Shown here: positions 21,786-32,773 of the stretch, piece after piece
Numbering within the stretch: the stretch's first letter is position 1
How the letters are laid out: every line of letters begins with the position of its first letter
Source of the DNA: Triticum aestivum
Taxonomy: Eukaryota > Streptophyta > Magnoliopsida > Poales > Poaceae
DNA: 64,000 nucleotides
Assembly (NCBI RefSeq): GCF_018294505.1
Contig: NC_057807.1
Location: forward strand, 165,705,582 to 165,769,581
Direction of reading: 5' to 3'
The notes under the pieces: generated by a model
What the model saw: only the letters and a program-made list of their open reading frames with translations
Database searches by the model: none
What the model was told of the DNA's origin: nothing
Program-made: the position numbers and the translations under genes

Positions 21786-24653
21786 TCATTTGAACGTGAC
21801 ATTTTTCGACCACTGCGACTCTATTATACGAGCACCACGCAGAACTTCCCCAAAATAGTGCTCGGCGGGTAACCGGTTCTCATCCGAACCCTGGGTCGCA
21901 ACAGCGGCGGCATCCTTCTCCGTCCAATGTGTCTTCACACGGGCAAGTGCCATCCGTGCTCCCTCTATGCAGGCTGACCGCTTCATCGCCTTGATATGCG
22001 GCACCGCCCCAAGAAATTGCTGCAACAAGCCAAAATAGCTCTTCGGCTTGGGTCTATCCGGCCAGACATGAGTCACGATATCCGTCATGGCAAGCCTAGA
22101 CAACCTACTCAGCTCAGCCCATTCGGCCAACCGATCGGTCAGCGGAAGTGAACGACCCGGACTATGGAATTGAGACCAAAACAGCTCTTTCGTCTTGTGA
22201 TCCTTCTGGCTCCGGAAGTGCACAACGGCATCCGCCGCACTTGCCGCTAAGTCCATATAAGGATCCTTCGGACCCCACAGCTGACCAAGTTGAGCATACT
22301 TAGGATCCATAAACCTTCGGCGCAGCAGAAAGGGCTTGCCAGCCACAATGTCTCCGGCTTGGCGCAGCTCCTCCTTCATAGCCCGCATTGCAGATCGGGC
22401 GTCCTTGGCTTCGGCGGTGGCCTTCCCCAGGTCCTCTCGCTCCGATAGGCGCTCCTTTTCAAGAGCCTCAGTGCGGTCGGTAGCATCTTTCAACTTCACG
22501 GCCATTTTGGCCATCTCTTCCCTGCTTCGGCAGTGTGCAGGCCTTTCGGCTTCTAACTCCTCGGCCGCCCTCAGGGCCGCCGCATAACTCCTTCTGGCTT
22601 GCTCCTTGGCTTGAGCAAGTTCGGCCTGAAGGCTCTCCATAGCAGCAGCACCATCTGCGTCAAGCAAAAATATTATAAGAGATGGGCTTCGGGTCCCTTA
22701 CAAGGTGACTGCGGGAAAAAAATTTTACCTTGCGACTCGTCAAGTCGCCTGTTGACTAGCGCGATGTCCGCATCCGCAACATCGAGTTGTCGCTTTAGTT
22801 CGGCAACTCCATCAGTCTGGCTGGCCCCCGGACGATCCGCCACGTGCATAGGAACGACGAAGATTGAAACCTGCGATTTTGATCATCGGCACGCTGTCGC
22901 TTTCGACAACCTACCGAGTCTCAGGGGCTACTATCTATACAGGGCGCACTTCCATGTGCAAAACTGTCAAAAGGTGTGTCATTTTTACGTACCTCAAATC
23001 CCGCCAGCAAACTCCTGACGGCATTATGCAATCCGCTTTCGGCGGATGAAGTCCTTCCAATCACCATATTCATCAATGCATAGTGATCTTCTGAGATGGA
23101 CGCCCTCTCAAGTAGATCCTTCAGCTCCCCCGGTCGAACACTAGTCGGCGCCGAACTCTTCTGCTCTGCCGGGCTCGGGGATACCCTCCGTGATGACACT
23201 TCAGGCTCGTCCGCCCTATCCGACGGTGCAGCAGACGGAGGCGTCTCGCTCTCCATCATCTCCGGACGAAGGTCCCCCGAAGACGAGCTCATCTGAGAAG
23301 GTCGGAGATCCGAACTACAAAGGTAAAAACTTCGGTTATCCTCAGAAGCACAAATAGGGATGTCTCTTATCACCGAACTCCCTTCTTTCTACTTACGGCT
23401 CGCTGGAGGGCTGATTCTTTAGGGGAGACTGTGCGGCCGGGACCTCCCCGGATGCAGCACCCTCTGGTGAAGACTTCTTCCCCCGCTTAGGGGCTTTAGC
23501 CTCCGGATCTGCGGAGGTGGTCCTCTTCTCCCCCTGGAGGGAGGGATTCTCGATCCCCCCTTCTTCAAGAGCTTCCTTGGGTGAGGCGGTAGCTCCCCTA
23601 TTTTCCCCTTCGCCATCTTCCGAAGGCACAACCTCCAACATCCTGACCAACATGGGATCCGGCACGGTCTCAGGGAGGGGGGCCGGACACCGTATCAGCT
23701 TTGCTTGCGCTATCCACTCCTGTTAAGGGGCAACGGGTTAAAAGGCGAATTATAGAAAGGCAAACAGACGGTATGTCTGGATTCGGAGCTACTTACTTGT
23801 GTATCCAGGCGATTGCAGCTTAGGCCGGCATCCTCAGTCAATTCCGAACACGTCACTTGTGGTCCGAAGAATAATTTGTACATCTCCATGGGTGTCATAC
23901 CCATGAAGTGTTGAAGAATCCGTGGGCCCTCCGGATTAAACTCCCATAGCCGGAGAGGGCGGCGTTTGCAGGGCAGGAGACGCCTAATCAGCATGACCTG
24001 CATTACCACTACCAGATTGATCTCCCTCGCTTGGAGGTCTCCCAGAAGGGGCATGTCCTTTGGCGCCCCCCAGTTGAGCCCTTGGTTGACCCACGACATC
24101 AACCTTCGTGGAGGTCCCGAGCGGAATAAGGGTGGCGGCTTTTGCCTGCTGCCCTTCGGAGCGGTGATATAGAACCACTCCTGCTGCCACAAGCCGAGCT
24201 CCTCTTGGAAGGAGCCCTCGGGCACGGGGCATCGGCCCTTCTGCTTACGGCCGCCCCGCCGCACTCTGCTTGACGCCCCCCGATCATCTTCGGCTCCACA
24301 TTGAAGGTATTCAGCCACAGGCCGAAGTGGGGGGTGATGCGGAGGAAGGCTTCGCAGACGACAATAAACGCGGAAATATGGAGGATGGACTCCGGAGCCA
24401 AGTCGTGAAATTCCAACCCATAGTAAAACATGAGCCCTCTAACAAAAGGATCCGTCGGGAAGCCTAAACCCCGACGGAGGTGGGACACAAAGACGACATA
24501 CTCGCCGGGCTCGGGGGTGGGGATGGCTTTCCCTTCGGCGGGCAACCTGTGCGAAATCTCGTAGGACAGGTACTTGGCTTCTCGCAGCTTCAGCACGTCC
24601 TCCTCCGTGACGGAGGAGGGCATCCACCGGCCCTGAAGGTCGGAGCCGGACAT
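21786..24653 (-). pseudogene. Antisense five-exon gene of element D (Transposase_28-like), one visible frameshift
   Basis: The start is ATG 24653-24651. Exon 1 (24653-23797, donor GTAAGT) has the Transposase_28-like region (LEFHDLAPESILHISAFIVV, then FRITPHFGLWLNTFNVEP with one residue added) and LGLWQQEWFYITAPKGS. It carries an apparent 1-base frameshift near 24225. Exon 2 is 23719-23397 (donor GTAAGT), Ser/Glu/Pro-rich with a basic PKRGKKS. Exon 3 is 23314-22993 (donor GTACGT). Exon 4 ends at 22729 and reads LKRQLDVADADIALVNRRLD, coiled-coil-like. Exon 5 is 22654-21786, a long coiled coil (about residues 1-110 of the exon) followed by the C-terminal block also found in B. It converges on gag-protease and starts near the 3' LTR. 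The function is unknown; nuclear or DNA-binding roles would be speculation. Splice sites are read by eye. Confidence 0.75.
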
Positions 24654-24756
24654 TGTTGAAGGTCCAAAGCGCTCGAATCTGGGGCTCTGGGTGTTGGAAC
24701 TTGGAGCAAGGAGAGGATTCGGTGGAAGATTGAGGAAAAGAAACGAGCCTTGGTCC

Positions 24757-24766
24757 TATTATAAAG
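24757..24766 (-). promoter_or_regulatory. TATA box of element D antisense gene
   Basis: The minus strand reads CTTTATAATAGG about 105-110 bases upstream of ATG 24653. Element A (804-811) and element E (35630-35637) have similar boxes upstream of their antisense genes. Confidence 0.55.
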
Positions 24767-25198
24767 AGGGAGAATACCAAGAGCCGTCTCCGTGACCGTT
24801 CGGGACTCGCCTTCGATAGAGGAGGCGTGGCTACAGGCGCGGTTAGGTTACCCACATCCGTATTGATGAGAATCCCGGAATAAGGGGAACACGATCTCTG
24901 CTTCGACAAGACGTGCCAAGGAAACCGCTTTGCTAAACGCGCTGAGGTGGTATAATAAAAAACGATTCAAGTAAAAGCTTGGTAGTGGTGTGACGTCATG
25001 CCGCAAAATACGTCAGCAGATTGAACTTGTGCACATATTATTCTCTCTATGGTGGAATGTGGAATTTATTTTGCAGAGTCGGACACTATCCAGGTGTTCA
25101 AAATCTTCCATGGATTATTCGGAGGAGGAACCTGCCTTGCAATGCCGAACATTATGCGCGCCGGACTCATCGTCATTGAAGCCAGGTTCAGGGGCTAC

Positions 25199-25677
25199 TG
25201 AGGGAGTCCTAGACTAGGGGGTGTCCGGACAGCCGGACTATCATCGTCCGCCGGACTCCAAGACTATGAAGATGCAAGATTGAAGTCTTCGCCCCGTGTC
25301 CGGATGGGACTTTCCTTGGCGTGGAAGGCAAGCTTGGCAATACGGATATGTAGATCTCCTACCATTGTAATCGACTCTGTGTAACCCTAGCCCTCTCCGG
25401 TGTCTATATAAACCAGAGGGCTTTAGTCCGTAGGACATAACATCCATGACAACAATCATACCATAGGCTAGCTTCTAGGGTTTAGCCTCCTTGATCTCGT
25501 GGTAGATCCACTCTTGTAATACACATCATCAATATTAATCAAGCAGGACATAGGGTTTTACCTCCATCAAGAGGGCCCGAACCTGGGAAAACATCGTGTC
25601 CCTCGCCTCATGTTACCATCCGCCTAGACGCACAGTTCGGGACCCCTACCCGAGATCCGCCGGTTTTGACACCGACA
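25199..25677 (+). repeat. 3' LTR of element D
   Basis: 479 bp, preceded by GGTTCAGGGGCTAC as polypurine tract and followed by the duplication CCTGC. Nearly identical to the 5' LTR of D. Confidence 0.92.
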
Positions 25678-26700
25678 CCTGCTATGGACTAGCAAGGTAA
25701 ATATTTGTGATGAAAGACTACGGGAATGAATAGAGTTGAGTAAAAGGTAACAGCTCACCCAGCTAGGGGGTTGTACATGGAAAATCCATCCCGTGGCTTA
25801 ATGCGGATGAACTCCTCTTCTTCTCCTTTATACAAATCAGACAACATTTTTGTGAGGGCGGTGGCGGAGTCCGAACCTTTCCGACCGCAGCAGGTGGCAT
25901 CGTATTCTCCATTGAAGTGCCACATGGGATGCCCCTGATACTGGAGTAGCTGCACCTCCCGCATTATGCATATTGACATAACCTCTATTATTGTCAATCT
26001 AGATTTGGCCAGCGTTTTTATCCTTCCCATCAGATAAAGGACCTCTCTGCTATCTTCCTCCTGGGGCTCAGGGGACGCCAGCTGCAGCGTTTCTTCAATG
26101 GGGCATCGGTGAACTCGAGAAGACCCATTCGGATAGGGTCTGGAAGGGAGACATCCTCTATATAAAACCACTCCGAAGGCCAATCTTCAGGTGTCTTCTT
26201 CAGAGTGCCGAACAGGTATCCGGTGTCGGCGATGCGCCATATTTCGGCTCCGCCCACTTGGAATATTGATCCCTCCTGATTGCGAGGGACGAGGCAGAAC
26301 AGCCTCTTCCATAGCTCAAAATGAGCTTTGCAACCCAGAAATAGCTCACAAAGGGCGACATAACCTGCGATGTGCATGATGGAGGCAGGAGTGAAGTTGT
26401 GCAGCTGGAGGCCGTAATGCTCAGGAGCCCGCAGAGGAACGGATGGATTGGAAATCCAAGGCCCCTCGGCAAGTATGGGACAAGGCATACTCGCTCCCCC
26501 TTGGATGGGTTGGGGAAACTCTCCGCTTGCTCCCTGCCATCGTAGGTAGCTAACCCGGCTGGGACGGGGACAAGATATGCAGGCGGGAGAAACCCCTGGG
26601 TCTGCAACTCCACCAACCGGCCATGGGGTACGGTACACTTCTCCCAATCACCTGTCTTGGTGCTATGGGAGAGAGAGGAGGATCTGCGATGGCCGGCCAT

Positions 26701-27033
26701 GATGGGATGGTTTTTTGGGCACTCTCTGCTGGATCCTCGCTTGGGGAAGAATGGTGTGATTTGGATCTGAGGATGCCCGTCTCTTTAATAGATGATTTAT
26801 TTACATAGTCAGGGTGGCAACTGTAAAAATGCCTCGGCTTCTCGCATTCGCTCGACACGTGGAGACTGACATTATTAGGGTACAGAAGCCGATGAGTGCA
26901 ACATTAAATGGGAAGCCGGACACTGCTCGTTACAACAGGTACTCTGGAGAATTTGGAGAAGAACCCGCCTTGCAATGCCGAAGACAATCTGCGCGCCGGA
27001 CTCATCGTCGTTGAAGCCTGGTTCAGGGGCTAC
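26701..27033. other. Upstream region of element C antisense gene
   Basis: Lies between the ATG at 26700 and the 3' LTR. On the minus strand a weak TATA-like CTATTAAAGAG occurs near 26780-26795. It ends in GGTTCAGGGGCTAC, the polypurine tract of C. Confidence 0.45.
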
Positions 27034-27505
27034 TGAGGGAGTCCTGGATTAGGGGGTCCTCGGACAGCCGGATTATATGCTTATGCCGGACTATTGGACT
27101 ATGAAGATACAAGACTGAAGACTTCGTCCCGTGTCCGGGTGGGACTCTCCTTTGCGTGGAAGGCAAGCTTGGCAATTCGGATATGTAGATTTCCTTCTCT
27201 GTAACCGACTCTATTGTAACCCTAGCCCCCTCCGGTGTCTATGTAAACCAGAGGGTTTAGTCCGTAGGACAAAAACAATCAGAATCATAGGCTAGCTTCT
27301 AGGGTTTAGACTCTACGATCTCGTGGTAGATCTACTCTTGTAATACTCATATCATCAAGATCAATCAAGCAGGAAGTAGGGTATTACCTCCATATAGAGG
27401 GCCCAAACCTGGGTAAACATTGTGTCCCCCACCTCCTGTTACCATTAACCTTAGACGCACAGTATGGGACCCCCTATCCGAGATTCGCCGGTTTTGACAC
27501 CGACA
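27034..27505 (+). repeat. 3' LTR of element C
   Basis: 472 bp, TGAGGGAGTCC to ACACCGACA, followed by the duplication CTCAC at 27506-27510. Differs from the 5' LTR at about 28 positions by eye. Its TATA box is mutated to CTATGTAAAC. Confidence 0.9.
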
Positions 27506-27510
27506 CTCAC

Positions 27511-28611
27511 CTCGTCCTCGGAGAGCGGAAGGTAGTTACTGTCCTCCGAGTCTTCATTTATGGCTTGTTCGTCAGGGCTAACTTGCCTATCTTCCCATTC
27601 CTCTTGTCGGAGGTTGGCTCAACGGGGTCTTCATTGTCTTCAGCATCGTCCGGAGTATTGTTTTCTCTTGTGACGGTCTTGCTGTTTTACAATGGCGTGC
27701 CTTAGAGTGGTGCTGCTGACGTCGGCACTTTGGCTGTATCTCAGGAGGCTTATCCTCGATTGAATTTTCATTGTTGCCGTTATTCTCTTTGGGTGTATCC
27801 ACCATGTATACGTCATACAAGGAGGTGGTTGTCTAGCGCCCTGTAAGCGGTGGTTTTTGTTCCTGCTCCTCTCCGGCATTGTCGTCCATACCGTTGATGT
27901 CTTCGGAGTCGTAGTCGAGCATGTCGGTTAAGTCCTCGACAATGGCTATGTAGTGGGTGGTGGGTGGGAAGATAAATTCCCCGTCATCAGCTTCCAATTC
28001 AAGCCGGATAGAGTTCGGCTGAGAGTCTCCTATCAAGGAGAGGGCTTTTAGTGAGTTTAGCACATCGCCTAAAGGTGAGTGCCGGAAGATGTCCGTGGAG
28101 CTGAACTCGATGATCGGCGCCTGATCGGGTTCGATGGGCGCGGATGCACGTGGTTTGGAACTTATGGATGGAGACAAATCCGAGGTTCCGATGACATAGG
28201 CCTCGCTCGAGGTTGGACCTGTGTGCAGCCCCGGCGCCGCTGAGTCTGTGGCTTCCATGGCGGGGTTGAGCATCCCATCCTCGGATGGCGCAATCTGCTC
28301 CGGATCTAGGGCCAGAGCGGTTATAGGCGCTATCTCTTGAGCACGATCCCATGACAGATTTAGGTTATGTTCATCGTGGTGGCAGGGAGTGGCCGTCATG
28401 GGCTCGAACCGTCGAAGATCAAGTCTTCATGGATATTGGCCATGTAACTCAAGCTTCCAAACCTGACCTGGTGGACAGGGGCGTAGCTGTCGATCTGCTC
28501 TACATGGCCAAGTGAGTTGGCCCGCAGTGCGACGCCGCCGAATACGAAGATCTGTCCAGGGAGGAAAATCTTCCCCTGGGCTACGTTGTTGTAGATGATT
28601 GATGGAGCCAT
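27511..28611 (-). pseudogene. gag-protease of element B, N-terminal third
   Basis: Minus-strand pieces 28611-28396, 28399-27833 and 27879-27587 align in order with the first third of D's gag-protease. Shared stretches are FLPGQIFVFGG near the start, VRFGSLSYMANIHEDLIFDG, FSSTDIFRHSPLGDVLNSLK and DLTDMLDYDSEDINGMDDNA. The start ATG at 28611-28609 (Met-Ala-Pro-Ser) corresponds to the start chosen in D. A stop near 28396 and frameshifts near 27850 break it. It ends at the C insertion (27510) and continues at 8943. Confidence 0.8.
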
Positions 28612-28658
28612 CAAGCCTTTTGATGATGATGAAGCAGACCTCTCAATGAAAGCACCAA

Positions 28659-28873
28659 TGTCGGTGTCAAAACCGGTGGATCTCGGGTAGGGGGTCCCGA
28701 ACTGTGCGTCTAGGGATGATGGTAATAGGAGGCGGGGGACACGATGTTTACCCAGGTTCGGGCCCTCTCTATGGAGGTAATACCCTACTTCTTGCTTGAT
28801 TGATCTCGATGAATATGAGTATTACAAGAGCTGATCTACCACGAGATCGTAATGGCTAAAACCCTAACATTCT
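28659..28873 (-). repeat. 5' LTR of element B, first piece (3' half of the LTR)
   Basis: The plus strand reads TGTCGGTGTCAAAACCGG, the reverse of the ACACCGACA end of the C and D LTRs, preceded by the reversed primer-binding site. It breaks off at 28873, where E begins, and continues at 36791-37050. Confidence 0.85.
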
Positions 28874-29767
28874 TGTCAGTGTTCTGGGAACGGGGGTCCC
28901 CAGACTTGCCTGCCTGCGGCCTGCGGCTTGGCTCGAGTGGTGGCCCAGTACGGCCCATCTTCATCAGTGCAAGACTCAAGAACCTCGCGAGGGACCAAGC
29001 CTCGTGGGGCAGACGACACGAGGCTTCCTCAGAAGCGGCCTCGCCAGGTAGGCTCGCGAGGAGGCGGAGAGATCAAGGCAGGGGTACCTCGCGAGGTGCT
29101 CGTGACGCAAGCCGTGATGATCGAGACCAGGCGGGCGCCGGCCTGCTCAGTGTCCTTCTTTCCTCTTTGGTGCAACGGGGGCAAGCACAGGCTTGGAGTA
29201 CCGAGGCATCAGGCAAAGGTTACCATTTCAGTGCAACGAGACCAAGACCAGCAGAGCGGCAGGATGGAGGTCATCGTGGAGCCCAAGACAGCATAATCAC
29301 CAGTGCCTTTGGCAGCCGAAGACCAACTTTAGTCAGGATAACTTGTACTAGATGTCCCCCTTCAAAATGGCTGTTGTTGGCACCCTTCCCACTCAATATT
29401 TGGGAAGAGGACCAGGGCCACTATATATAGCGATAGCCACCACAGTAGAGGGATCGGATCAGATCAATAGGCGATCGGATCCTCCAACAAGTAGAACACC
29501 ATATCAGCTCAAGAACACCTCTCGCGAGGCAGTTCTTCCCTGTACTGTTCATCATCTGCCCCTGAGGAAATCCACCACACCACAAACTAGAGTAAGGTAT
29601 TACACCACAAAGGTGGCCCGAACCAGTATAAATCTTGTGTCGCTTGTGTTGTTCATCGTTAGCTTAGATTCTCGCGAGGCAATCAGACGTGGATAGGTAG
29701 GGGGAAGATCTTCGCGTGCACCCCACAGTTCGAACCTTGACGGTCTGCCGGAACCCAACATCCGACA
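28874..29767 (+). repeat. 5' LTR of element E
   Basis: 894 bp, starts TGTCAGTGTTCTGGG and ends CATCCGACA. TATA-like CTATATATAG is at 29421-29430. Directly followed by TTTGGCACACCAGGTAGGGG, the presumed primer-binding site. Reading frames inside it on either strand are not genes. Confidence 0.85.
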
Positions 29768-29838
29768 TTTGGCACACCAGGTAGGGGTGCACCGGAAACT
29801 TTCTTCCGCCGTTCCGCGTTTGATCACCCATCGTGTCC

Positions 29839-31992
29839 ATGGCTGACGCTCACCTGGATCGCGCCGAGCGTCGGGCTGCTCTCGCCCCTCGCGTCGCCCA
29901 GACGGCTCCCGTCAGCGGATGTCCCCGTCGTTCCCCGTCGCCTGCTGCCAACACCGCCACCGGCCCGGCGGGGAACGAGCAACAGGCCTCGTCGCTGCAT
30001 CCTTCGATGCGACGGGAAGGCCGCGCCGCTACCCCATCACTGACTCCAGCTGGTTCGTCGTCCCACGCCTGTCGCGCCCCCACGGACGCGCACGCAGCGT
30101 TGCTCCTGGTGCATGAGCTCCTGCACTACTGCCCGATAACGACCTCTATGAGGAGTGGCTCGCCCGCATCACCGAGCTCGTCAGTGTCGCAGGGGGCTCC
30201 CCTGCGACGTCCCTCTCGCTGCCTCGCCCTCCGTCCTGCGCAGGTGGCGCAGATCAGGAGGCACCTCCACCACCTCCTCCCGAACAAGGCGCCCTGGCTC
30301 CAAGGCGCGTGGCCCCTGGACGAGATCCACCACGTCCGACACCCGTGCAACAAGAAAGGAGCTGCCAAGAGATCCCTCGTCCCCAAGAAGTTGCACCCGT
30401 GCTCCCGGCACCGGCACGCCATGACCGCATCCCTGCGCCAGCACGTCAAGACCCCACACTGCTCCAGGCAGCGGCGCGCGGGAATCCCCAGGAGCAAGCC
30501 CCACATCAGCAGAGAGCTCCGATGGCCACCGCGGGCTGCCGCGCCTTCACCACCGAGCTATGCAGTGTCGCTTGGCTGGGCAAGTTCAAACCTGACCTGC
30601 CTCCTCGCTACAATGGCACTGCCGACCCCGCGGAGTTCCTACAGCTTTACGAGTTGGGCATCGATGCCGCCAACGAGGACGAAAAGGTCGTGGCGAACTA
30701 GTTTCCCATGGCACTCAAGGACGGTGCCCGCACCTGGCTCCTGAACCTTCCTCCTGGCACGATCTCCTCCTGGGACGAGATGCGCACTCGCTTCATCGCC
30801 AACTTTCAGGGCACTCGCGACCGTCCGCCGGCCGTGGGTGACTTGCGCTGCATAAAGCAGCAACCCGGAGAGACCTTGCAGAAGTACATCCAGCGCTTGA
30901 ACAACGCTCGCCTCAAGATTCCCAAGGTGACCGAGAAGGCCATCATCTCGGCGTTCTCTGATGGTGTCCATGACGTCAAGATGAAGGAGGAGCTGGCAAT
31001 CCACGAAGATCTGTGCACGTCTCTGGAGTTGTTCAACCTGGCGACTGAGGGAGTCCTGGATTAGGGGGTATCCGGACAGCCGGACTATCTACATCGTCCG
31101 GACTATACAAGCGTGATGATACAAGACTCAAGACTTTGGCCCGTGTCCGGATGGGATTTGCGTGGAAGACAAGCTTGGCGATCCGGATATTATATTTCCT
31201 TCCTTGTAACCGACTCCATGTAAACCCTAGTCCTCTCCGGTGTCTATATAAACCGGAGAGGTTGGTCCTTAGAAGGCCAATCACAATTACAATCATACCA
31301 TCATAGGCTAGCTCTTAGGGTTTAGCCTCTATGATCTCGTGGTAGATCTACTCTTGTACTACCCACATATTCAATATTAATCAAGCAAGAAGTAGGGTTT
31401 TACCTCCATTGAGAGGGCCCGAACCTGGGTAAACATCTGTGTCCCTTGCTTCCTGTTACCATCAGCCTAGACGCACAGATCGGGACCCCCTACCCGAGAT
31501 CCGCTGGTTTTGACACCGACAGTGACCAAGTGCGCAAGGGCTGAGGAGGGACGCCTTTTCCTTCTCAAGCTCCCGGCTGCAAATCCAGAAGAGAAGAAAG
31601 CCAAGGCCAAGGATGTGAAGCACAAGGGAGCAGCTGTGCTCGCAGCATAGCCGGACATGAAGCGCGGCAGGGATCAGCCGGAGTCAGCCAAGGACAGCCG
31701 GTACTATGTGTACCACGACCTCCAGACCCACAACACCAACGAATGCCAGGAGCTCCGGGCCGTGCGAGAAGGCCGTGTCGGTCGACGCCCCGAGAGCAAC
31801 GATCGGGGCTACGGCCGAGGCATAGGAAGAGGTGGAGGACGATGGAACGACCGTGGCCCTCGCCAAGGGTGGCGTGACCAGCCTCGCGAGGACTGCTGGC
31901 AGGACCAGCCTCGCGAGGGGGCTTGGAGGGATCAGCCTCATGAGGATCGCCCGCAAGGCAACGCAGTGCTTCTTCCTCTGCCACCACCATGA
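29839..31992 (+). pseudogene. gag of element E, interrupted by solo LTR F
   Basis: The ATG at 29839 opens a Pro/Ala/Arg-rich frame; a frameshift in the first kilobase moves the homologous reading into the frame seen from 30309. The gag core reads FKPDLPPRYNGTADPAEFLQ, LKDGARTWLLNLPPGTISSW, RTRFIANFQGTRDRPPAVGD and GETLQKYIQRLNNARLKIP. An in-frame TAG near 30701 breaks it. After F, at 31522, the same frame continues with a Lys-rich stretch, another stop, YYVYHDLQTHNTNECQELR and an Arg/Gly/Asp-rich tail to 31990-31992. The HDLQTHNTNEC part is a Cys/His remnant of the kind found at the end of Tat-type gag. It is not functional. Confidence 0.75.
31046..31521 (+). repeat. Solo LTR F (same LTR type as B, C and D) inside gag of E
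   Basis: 476 bp, TGAGGGAGTCC to ACACCGACA, with a TATA box in TCTATATAAACCGG. Flanked by GCGAC (31041-31045) and GTGAC (31522-31526), a 5-bp duplication with one C/T difference. The frame of gag is the same on both sides once the insert and one duplication are disregarded. A solo LTR arises when the two LTRs of an element recombine and the inside is lost. Confidence 0.9.
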
Positions 31993-32125
31993 AGAAGGAA
32001 TGGCGACCATCATCCGGACGAGGGGGCTGGGGGCTTCCAAGAGCCACGTGCAATTACTTGCATCTTGGGCGGTGCTCAGGCCCCAGCTTCTCAGCGCATC
32101 TTCAAGAAGTTTGCTCGCGAGGTGA

Positions 32126-32773
32126 ATGCAGTCCTCCCCAAGCTTGAGGGCATGCGCCCTCTCAGGTGGTCTGCATGCGCCATCATGCGGATCAGCTCAA
32201 GTGCGCGGCAACGGCCAGTGTCGTCCCGATGCTCTGTTCCGCAGTCATCAGCAATGTCAAGTTACCAGGACCCTCATCAACGGCGGGGCAGGGCTCAACG
32301 TCCTATCTGTTGAGACGTTCAACAATCTCCAAGTGCCATACGATCAGCTTGAACTAACCAAGCCTTTCTCAGGAGTCACTTATGGTTCCACTGTCCCGAT
32401 AGGGCAGGTCCTCCTCCCTATCACCTTTGGTCAGTGCAAGAACTACCGTACCGAGCTCATTGACTTCGACGTCACCCACATTTGCCTGCCATACAATGCC
32501 ATCCTCTGGTATCCCGCCCTGGCCAAGTTTGTGGCAGTGACTCACCATGGCTACAACGTCCTCAAGATGCCAGGAAGTGGCGGAGTCATCATGATCCCCT
32601 GTGAAGAGAAGGATGCGGTGTGCTCTCCCAAGCGCACCTTCCAAGCCGCTTCAATCGAGGACCCAGACAGCAAGAGTGGAAACCTTCCTGAAGCAGCTCC
32701 CAAGAAGAAGAAGATATCACCTGGCAGAAGGCCTCAGGAGGCCGGCACTTCCGGAGGTGCCACATCCGGATAA
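32126..32773 (+). pseudogene. Protease region of element E
   Basis: One open frame ending at 32771-32773. The active-site segment reads LINGGAGLNVLS, with Asn where the catalytic Asp is expected. It continues LELTKPFSGVTYGSTVPIGQ, LPITFGQCKNYRTELIDFDV, YNAILWYPALAKFVAV and YNVLKMPGSGGVI, a good match in order to the proteases of B, C and D (GYHTLLGRDVF, YVKLKMPGP). The tail is Lys/Pro-rich. The lost Asp alone would inactivate it. An aspartic protease of this type works as a dimer, each half giving one Asp. Confidence 0.75.

Larger units (their letters stand above)
17167..25677 (+). mobile_element. Non-autonomous Tat-type Gypsy element D, youngest nested copy
   Basis: LTRs 17167-17646 and 25199-25677 are flanked by perfect CCTGC duplications at 17162-17166 and 25678-25682. 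The element has an intact gag-protease frame and a nearly intact antisense gene but no reverse transcriptase, RNase H or integrase. It would need enzymes from an autonomous relative such as C's family. By eye the LTRs differ by about 12 substitutions and one 1-bp indel in 479 bp (about 2.5 percent). At the grass rate often used (1.3e-8 per site per year) this would be roughly one million years. Confidence 0.9.
15390..26700 (-). pseudogene. Antisense intron-containing gene of element C (Transposase_28-like), split by element D
   Basis: The gene starts at ATG 26700-26698. Exon 1 (to about 25759, donor GTGAGC) carries the Transposase_28-like region LHNFTPASIMHIAGYVALCE and later WPSEWFYIEDV; it has a frameshift near 26430. 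Exon 2 is 17162-16774 (donor GTATGA), exon 3 is 16706-16391 (acceptor CAG, donor GTAAGC), and exon 4 begins at 16291. A coiled-coil-like exon ends at about 15895 (donor GTATGT). The last exon is 15827-15390, with a frameshift near 15660. D (17167-25677) sits exactly at the intron 1 acceptor, whose bases are part of the CCTGC duplication. Downstream blocks LWPSASLPGSMGG, GAREAWAVVKTRYTKVD and AAKYSQQDCRLDSLLDGIEE form the C-terminus. The function is unknown. Exon ends are read by eye from GT/AG signals and reading frame. Confidence 0.7.
8949..27505 (+). mobile_element. Tat-type Gypsy element C, nested in B, interrupted by D
   Basis: Two LTRs in plus orientation (8949-9419 and 27034-27505) are flanked by CTCAC at 8944-8948 and 27506-27510. 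Inside are gag, protease, RT, RNase H, a second RNase H-like domain and integrase on the plus strand, and an antisense gene on the minus strand before the 3' LTR. D occupies 17167-25677. By eye the LTRs differ at about 28 of 471 positions (about 6 percent), so C is clearly older than D. The LTR resembles, from memory, the Fatima family of wheat. Confidence 0.85.

Noticed and set aside
28852..29430. Open plus frame of 192 codons in the 5' LTR of E (and its twin at 36037-36432)
   Set aside because: It lies in both LTR copies and is only partly kept between them; GC-rich LTR sequence gives long chance frames.
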